This document shows, in pieces, positions 59,408 to 64,000 of a stretch of 64,000 bases of DNA. How positions within the stretch are numbered: position 1 is the first letter of the stretch; each line of letters starts with the position of its first letter. The translations under genes and the position numbers were made by a program. The stretch comes from Romanomermis culicivorax (Eukaryota > Nematoda > Enoplea > Mermithida > Mermithidae). The stretch lies in contig CAWUHX010000091.1 of assembly GCA_963922205.1 (NCBI GenBank), positions 1 to 64,000 on the forward strand. The letters are read 5' to 3'. Under the pieces are notes generated by a model, which worked only from the letters and a program-made list of their open reading frames with translations, had not been told where the DNA came from and made no database searches.

Positions 59408-62400
59408 CTATAGGCAAGGAATGTGAAGATGCTAATTACGACGACCATCAACGATGCGTAAACGAAAAATTCCGTTGCTGGTCGAAACAAATGTGTTCCG
59501 GAGATAATCATGTCTAAAACATTGCCCGCGGCCACGGTCAACAGCCATATGGCTTGGAGTACGGATTTCATGCTAGGCGACGCTTGCGAATAAGAAAACT
59601 CCAAACCGGATATGGAAAACAACAGTTCGCCTACCGTTATCAGTACGAATTGCGGCATTTGCCAGAAAATGTTGACCTCGTTCGGGTGAATAAGGTTGAA
59701 CTGCAAGCAACATGAAAGAGCGATTAAAAAATCGAAGTTAATCCAGAAGAAGGCTCCCAGGTGCACTCAGAGCATTGGAGCAACATCATCGCAATGTAGG
59801 CAGAACGCCGAATACTTTCTTGTCTATAGACAATCTTGAATGAATTCTTCACTCAACATTTACGTAAGTGTCTCTGATACCTTGAAGTATCACAATTTCT
59901 GTATTATACTTTTTCTTTTTGATGCTGACTGCATCTCGCATATGAAACAAAAAGTTTGGAAGTTTTTTCATCACTCAACATAATTGAATCTTCTATAGTT
60001 AAACTCTCACGAAAGTGATTTCCGAAGTCACCACTTATTTCCGAAGTACAAATCAGTTAGAATTTCATAGAGCATAGGCTATAGTATTACACGGTAGCAG
60101 GTGATGATTTCTGATGAAGTAGTACGGCTATATAACACACTAGTTTATTAGAAAATGCCCCGATGGGACAGAAAAAAGAAGAATATACTTGCTTGGATAG
60201 TTGCCAAGCTAAAAAAAATAAGTGAACTAGATTTTTGAGAACTTGGGTTAGAGTTGGAAAAAATTCACTCTCGTTATATTGGATTTTCATTCTTTCTCAA
60301 AATAAATTTTCCATGACTGTGAAAAAGTATATTCTGCAGCTTCGTGCATTTTGTCCTTCCCCTGGCATCAACTACAGTAAAATTTTTCTATATGCACATG
60401 ACTTCAAATGTAAAGAAATGGTAAACCAATAGCATTCTAACTCCCGACCGATTCAAAACTCCTGCATCTCACACTAGCAGAAAAATAGTGAGGGAGGCAT
60501 ATTATAGTCATTTTCAAAACTATAAAGAAACCTGAGGTTGGTTGCACTAACCCAACATGAGGATAACCTCAACATCGGGATTAAATTGATGATCTTCAAT
60601 TTGAGCCAGATTATTTTCTTCCAGTGCACAAACAATACTCACTTCAGGATAACTAATACTGAGGTTTAAGTTCGAGTTTGGGAATTGCAGACATTTTTAT
60701 ATTTATTTGCTTTAGAAATAAGACAATTATGCGAAAATTTTAGTGCAACCCGACAGCTCGAGCTAGGGATAATCTCGACATTGAGCTCGTTATAATCCTG
60801 ATGACATTCAAATTATACCGAACTTGAGATCGGACCGAGTCGCCTTTTTGTTCGAGATTATCTTGAGCTCGAGTTTAGACCTGCTTAGTGCTACTGGGCC
60901 TTGGTTACAGTCATTGGGCACCGATCTGCAAATGGGAGAACAGGGTACAGTGCGCGAGTTCTTTGAAAGCAAGACGGGAGCAACAGGGATGGGTGAAATT
61001 GCTTCCCGTCTGCAATTCTGCTTAAAGCGCCCATTCTGGAAATTTCAGTCTAAATTCAAAAACTGTGAATGATGCCATTTTGTTGAATAGTTAAATAGAA
61101 GAGAATAAATTTGTTTATAGCTTGTAATCAGTAGAACATACGGAGTGAATTCTATACAATAATGAGTGAATTAAACATATCTTGCACAATCGATTTAGTT
61201 CTAAGAAGACTTTGTTCTGTAGCTTTTTCTAAAAAAACTGAGTGGGATTTCATGTGTCACTTTCCCAGACTTGATTCCTGTTACGCTTGTTCACACTCGG
61301 GATTTTTTTTGTGTAACGTGACCACATTCATTGAATTCCGCGTGGTCCAAAACCCCATGCCCCAAATAATCACGAAAATACGCTTGTTTACACCCGAGAT
61401 AATTTTTCGTGTAAAATGACCGCGTCCATTGAATTTCCCATGATCGAAAACTCTTACACCCTTAAAATCTCAATAAAAATCTCAATAATAAAATGTCAAT
61501 AATTGAAACTGCAAAAAATTCTGGCACCGTAGTGCATTATGCTGCAAAAAAACAATTTTTTTGTAAGCCGTAAGTTAATTTAACAAAATTGCCGAATTTT
61601 GCGGTTCCCGGCACTTTGGGCCACCCTATAATTGAATTGAGGCCATATTTTAAAAAAATTAAAAATCGCACATGAAATTCCACCCCCCCCCCCAAGATGC
61701 TTAGGCCGAAGTATGGAGCTTGGATATGGCACACCCATTGCGGAGCCTGGTGGAACTGGGAGCCCTTAAAAAGTACGTTTTTTGCATATTTTTGGGGCCC
61801 CACCGAGCACCACTTGCAGATCGAGGCGAAATGACAAAAGGCACCCCATAGTTTGCCCCTATGCCCGAAATTATGAAAAAACCCGATGTTCTAGCTGTTA
61901 CCGTTTTTTTAAATTTTTGCGGGTACACCTACCCATTTTCCTATAGCTAGAATGGCAGGCTTTACAGGACTATACGGGCATATAAGTGCCCACCTTATAT
62001 GAGAGGCGCTCTTCGCGTGCTTTTTACCGCCTAGTGGAGGTCACACTCCACAAGCTGGCGTCTGCCTGACAAGCAGGACTTGATCGGCTACCTACCTCAT
62101 AATGAAATAGGCCCACCTCCTCATTCGTCGCACTATCGCCAACATGCTAACTGGGCTGAGTAGACCCCGGCAAGCAGCGTTCCAAGTTCGCCTACAGAAT
62201 TTATCTACCCCAAGAGGATGAAAGGCTGTGTCTGCCCGGGCCAGCTACCAGAAATTCAATTTCGGGTTACACCCGGAATCGAACCTGGTTCTTGAGACTA
62301 GCAGTCAGAGGCGATAACCACTAGACCAAGACGGCCCCCTCTTACCGTTTTGGCTCTAGGGGGAGGGCCATGAAATTTTGGGGCCAAGTATATTATAGGT

Positions 62401-62958
62401 TGACGCTATCGCGCCACCTATGATGACTGCGCCAATGCTCAATCTAAAAAATAGTGGCTAAATCAACTCAGTGGACGAAATGATACAGTGGCTGAAATTA
62501 TATGGTACACAATCAAACTGTGACACTGTCCGTCGAAACTCACTTCACTGTATGAACTATTCTCCATAATAACGAATAAATCCACGGCTCCGGTCCTCGA
62601 TACTACGTCTTTTATTGTAACATTCCGGCAACTGCCAATAACGCAAAAATTTAAATAGAACCGAAAAATATTCGACCCAAAAATCGGCGGCCTCAACTGA
62701 ACGATTGCGGCTTCGTTTTTTGGATCAATATTATAAGAATCGACGAAATTTCGACCCCGCCACACTTCTAACGTAGAATTTTGTGTCGATTTCGAAAATG
62801 ACGGATGCAGAAGTACAAAAGCAGTGCTGTTGCCTCCTTCCGACTTTTGGACAGTGTACGATAATTTAGTCCAATATTGAGCATCCGGCCAAGTGGAGAT
62901 TATGAGACCATTTTTATGTGAAACATTAGTGTCGTTCGAATTGTTGGAGAAAGACAAC
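59408..62958 (-). CDS. Proton-coupled oligopeptide transporter SLC15/PEPT, 3' part (exons 62958-62544, 59700-59408)
   Basis: Two exons joined in phase 0. The first (138 codons) lies in the large extracellular loop: it has many N-glycosylation sites (NNS, NDT, NST, NVT, NSS), no membrane segment, and ends [14 protein letters not shown] near the expected loop end. The second holds the last three membrane helices with the family signature [19 protein letters not shown], preceded by [19 protein letters not shown] and followed by [20 protein letters not shown]. It ends at the donor TATAG|GTGAAG, so at least one short terminal exon is missing. The PEPT signature makes the family secure. These proteins import di- and tripeptides with protons, in worms mainly at the intestinal apical membrane. 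The first nine helices are upstream, beyond the right edge of the window. Confidence 0.82.
60534..60902. mobile_element. Fold-back element FB8 (word GGATAACCTC / TCGAGATTATC)
   Basis: Left end GGTTGGTTGCACTAACCC; reversed right end GGCCCAGTAGCACTAAGCAG. A third terminus-like copy (TCGGGTTGCACTA, reversed) is at 60741-60755, so two nested versions are possible. It lies within the transporter intron. Confidence 0.55.
60903..61072 (+). other. GC-richer segment with an open frame
   Basis: The plus frame reads [17 protein letters not shown] then [13 protein letters not shown]. It faintly recalls a calponin-like repeat, but key residues (GTNK, GMTG) are absent. I leave it uncalled. Confidence 0.25.
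61288..61456. repeat. 95 bp tandem duplication
   Basis: Two units containing TTCACACTCGGGATTTTTTT / TTTACACCCGAGATAATTTT and CATTGAATTCC / CATTGAATTTCC lie head to tail. Confidence 0.55.
61898..62351 (-). mobile_element. tRNA-derived SINE-D with target-site duplication
   Basis: The minus-strand head (about 62267-62340) has an A box (TGGTCTAGTGGTTAT) and a B box (GGTTCGATTCC). It is followed by a 330 bp GC-rich body and an A-rich tail at the left end. TTACCGTTTT flanks it on both sides (61898-61907, 62342-62351) as a 10 bp target-site duplication. It lies in the transporter intron. Confidence 0.7.
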
Positions 62959-63021
62959 CTGAAAAATATAACATTTCAATAGCGGCTGACACAGTTCACA
63001 TAAAGTGAAAGTAAAACTCCT

Positions 63022-63390
63022 AGGGTCGGTTTCATCAAAGAGACTTAAGCTCCAGCTGAGCCGCAGCTTAAGCTGTAGCTTAACTCTATATTTTATACCA
63101 TTGCCGTTAAGCTGCAGCTTAGCTGTAGCTTAGCTCATACGCACAAAACATATTGGGAAAGTTAAGCTGTGCTGAGCTGCACCTTAACGACAATGTTATA
63201 ATATACACAATTAAGCTACAGCTCAACTGCAGCTTAGCTTTCTAGATGTTTAGTGTGCATGAGTTAAGCTACAGCTGAGCTGAAGCTTAACGACAATGGT
63301 ATAACATATTGAGTTTAAGCTACAGCTGAGCTTGCTACAGCTGAGCTTAAGCTCAGCTGTAGCTTAAGTCTCTTTGATTGAACCGGCCCT
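63022..63390. mobile_element. Fold-back element FB9 (word AGCTTAAGCTACAGCTGAGC)
   Basis: The 40 bp ends match at 36 positions: AGGGTCGGTTTCATCAAAGA on the left and AGGGCCGGTTCAATCAAAGA reversed from the right. The interior is almost wholly overlapping AGCTTAAGC/AGCTGAGC words, so the whole 369 bp can fold on itself. Confidence 0.8.
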
Positions 63391-63589
63391 TGCTTTATTC
63401 CAGGATCTAGTGCACAACTTGTGCAAAAAATTCGATGCACAGTGTTCCATAAGTTTTGTGCATTTCAGGATGGTTGCAGTCATATTGAAGTCTATAAAAT
63501 TCAGACACTGTTTCCAACGAACTTTGTCGACATGGAAATGAAATTTTAGGGTTTGGTCTGCCAAAATTTCGTTTTTGTCTGGTCCTCCT

Positions 63590-63742
63590 CGAGCTTTTGG
63601 GCCGGAGCTCTCCAACCATCGGCCAATGTAGGACTAGGCGTGATCATCCCGACCACAGCTCAACAAAAATTGTCGGGTTTGGAAACAGTGTACTGGAAGA
63701 AACACCAGTCCTAGGGATGGAATGTGTATGTTAGCATATGGA
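63590..63742 (+). mobile_element. SINE-C copy 3
   Basis: GGCCAATGTAGG, CAACAAAAATTGTCGGGTTT and GGGATGGAATGTGTATGTTA match the family. It lies 200 bp beyond FB9. Confidence 0.55.
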
Positions 63743-63794
63743 GGCCTTCCCCTCTCAGCAATAAGGTTTCCCTGGTACAGCCACCAATGTTGGT

Positions 63795-63950
63795 GGAACT
63801 CCTGGGTACTGTCTTAGCTCTCACCATTGGCAACAAATGTTCGAGTGGGTATAAAGACTCAAAATAAATGCCCGGGTTTGGAGCTACTAAATCGGAGAAA
63901 CATCAATCCTAAAATGTGGAATGTGCATGGTTGAATTGTGGCAGGCTCAT
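63795..63950 (+). mobile_element. SINE-C copy 4
   Basis: A more diverged copy (CTCCTGGGTACTGTC, CTCACCATTGGCAACAAATG, GTGGAATGTGCATGGTTGAA) directly after copy 3. Confidence 0.5.
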
Positions 63951-64000
63951 TCCGGGTAACGTTTTTTGTATAACTACAGCGGAAGCCCATTGTTTCGATA

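Noticed and set aside
60824-61072. Additional calponin-like repeat exon
   Set aside because: Only a loose match (LQMG, TGATGMG); GTNK and GMTG cores are missing, the strand is opposite to unc-87, and the first part is FB8 sequence.

Overview
The window is animal nuclear DNA, most likely from a nematode. It is AT-rich, with sparse genes, kilobase-scale introns and many repeats. The nematode assignment rests on four things. The first is a CH-domain-free protein with seven calponin-like repeats, the UNC-87 architecture. The second is a Ly-6 protein resembling the worm ODR-2/HOT group (resemblance judged from memory). The third is tracts of TTAGGC, the nematode telomere unit. The fourth is an over-frequent TACTGTAG word. 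Nothing prokaryotic is present. No database search was possible, so product names come from reading motifs and from splice phases that agree.

Layout. 0.7-3.2 kb: a broken, partly inverted transposon-like gene (GKGxCD domain plus C2H2 finger) interrupted by tRNA-derived SINE units. 4.3-4.4 kb: the last exon of a one-pass membrane protein. 11.1-17.1 kb (+): a G-protein gamma subunit in two coding exons around a 5.7 kb repeat-filled intron. 22.4-24.3 kb: a lin-32/atonal-type bHLH gene (+), with a possible divergent secreted-protein exon (-). 31.7-42.8 kb (-): a three-exon Ly-6/LU surface protein. Inside its second intron, on the opposite strand, is a small secreted Gly/Tyr-rich peptide gene. 42.9-47.3 kb: two unassigned candidate first exons. 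52.6-56.5 kb (-): unc-87, complete in five exons and 359 codons. 59.4-63.0 kb (-): the 3' part of a proton-coupled oligopeptide transporter (SLC15/PEPT); its 5' exons lie beyond the right edge.

The rest is mainly repeats. Short TIR elements (MITEs) include a 230-250 bp TATAGTCTG family with at least six copies, two CTATA-type families and a mariner-like one. There are three SINE families. Most striking are about a dozen fold-back structures. In each, a different short word is repeated in inverted arrays just inside the two ends. In at least five the outermost bases converge on a GGCCC(G/A)(G/T)TT-like terminus. This group is the best candidate for an undescribed system: one terminus type carrying many unrelated subterminal word arrays.

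The genes do not form an operon. Several fit neuromuscular or sensory biology (thin-filament protein, G-gamma, proneural bHLH, Ly-6, peptide), but nothing shows that they act together.
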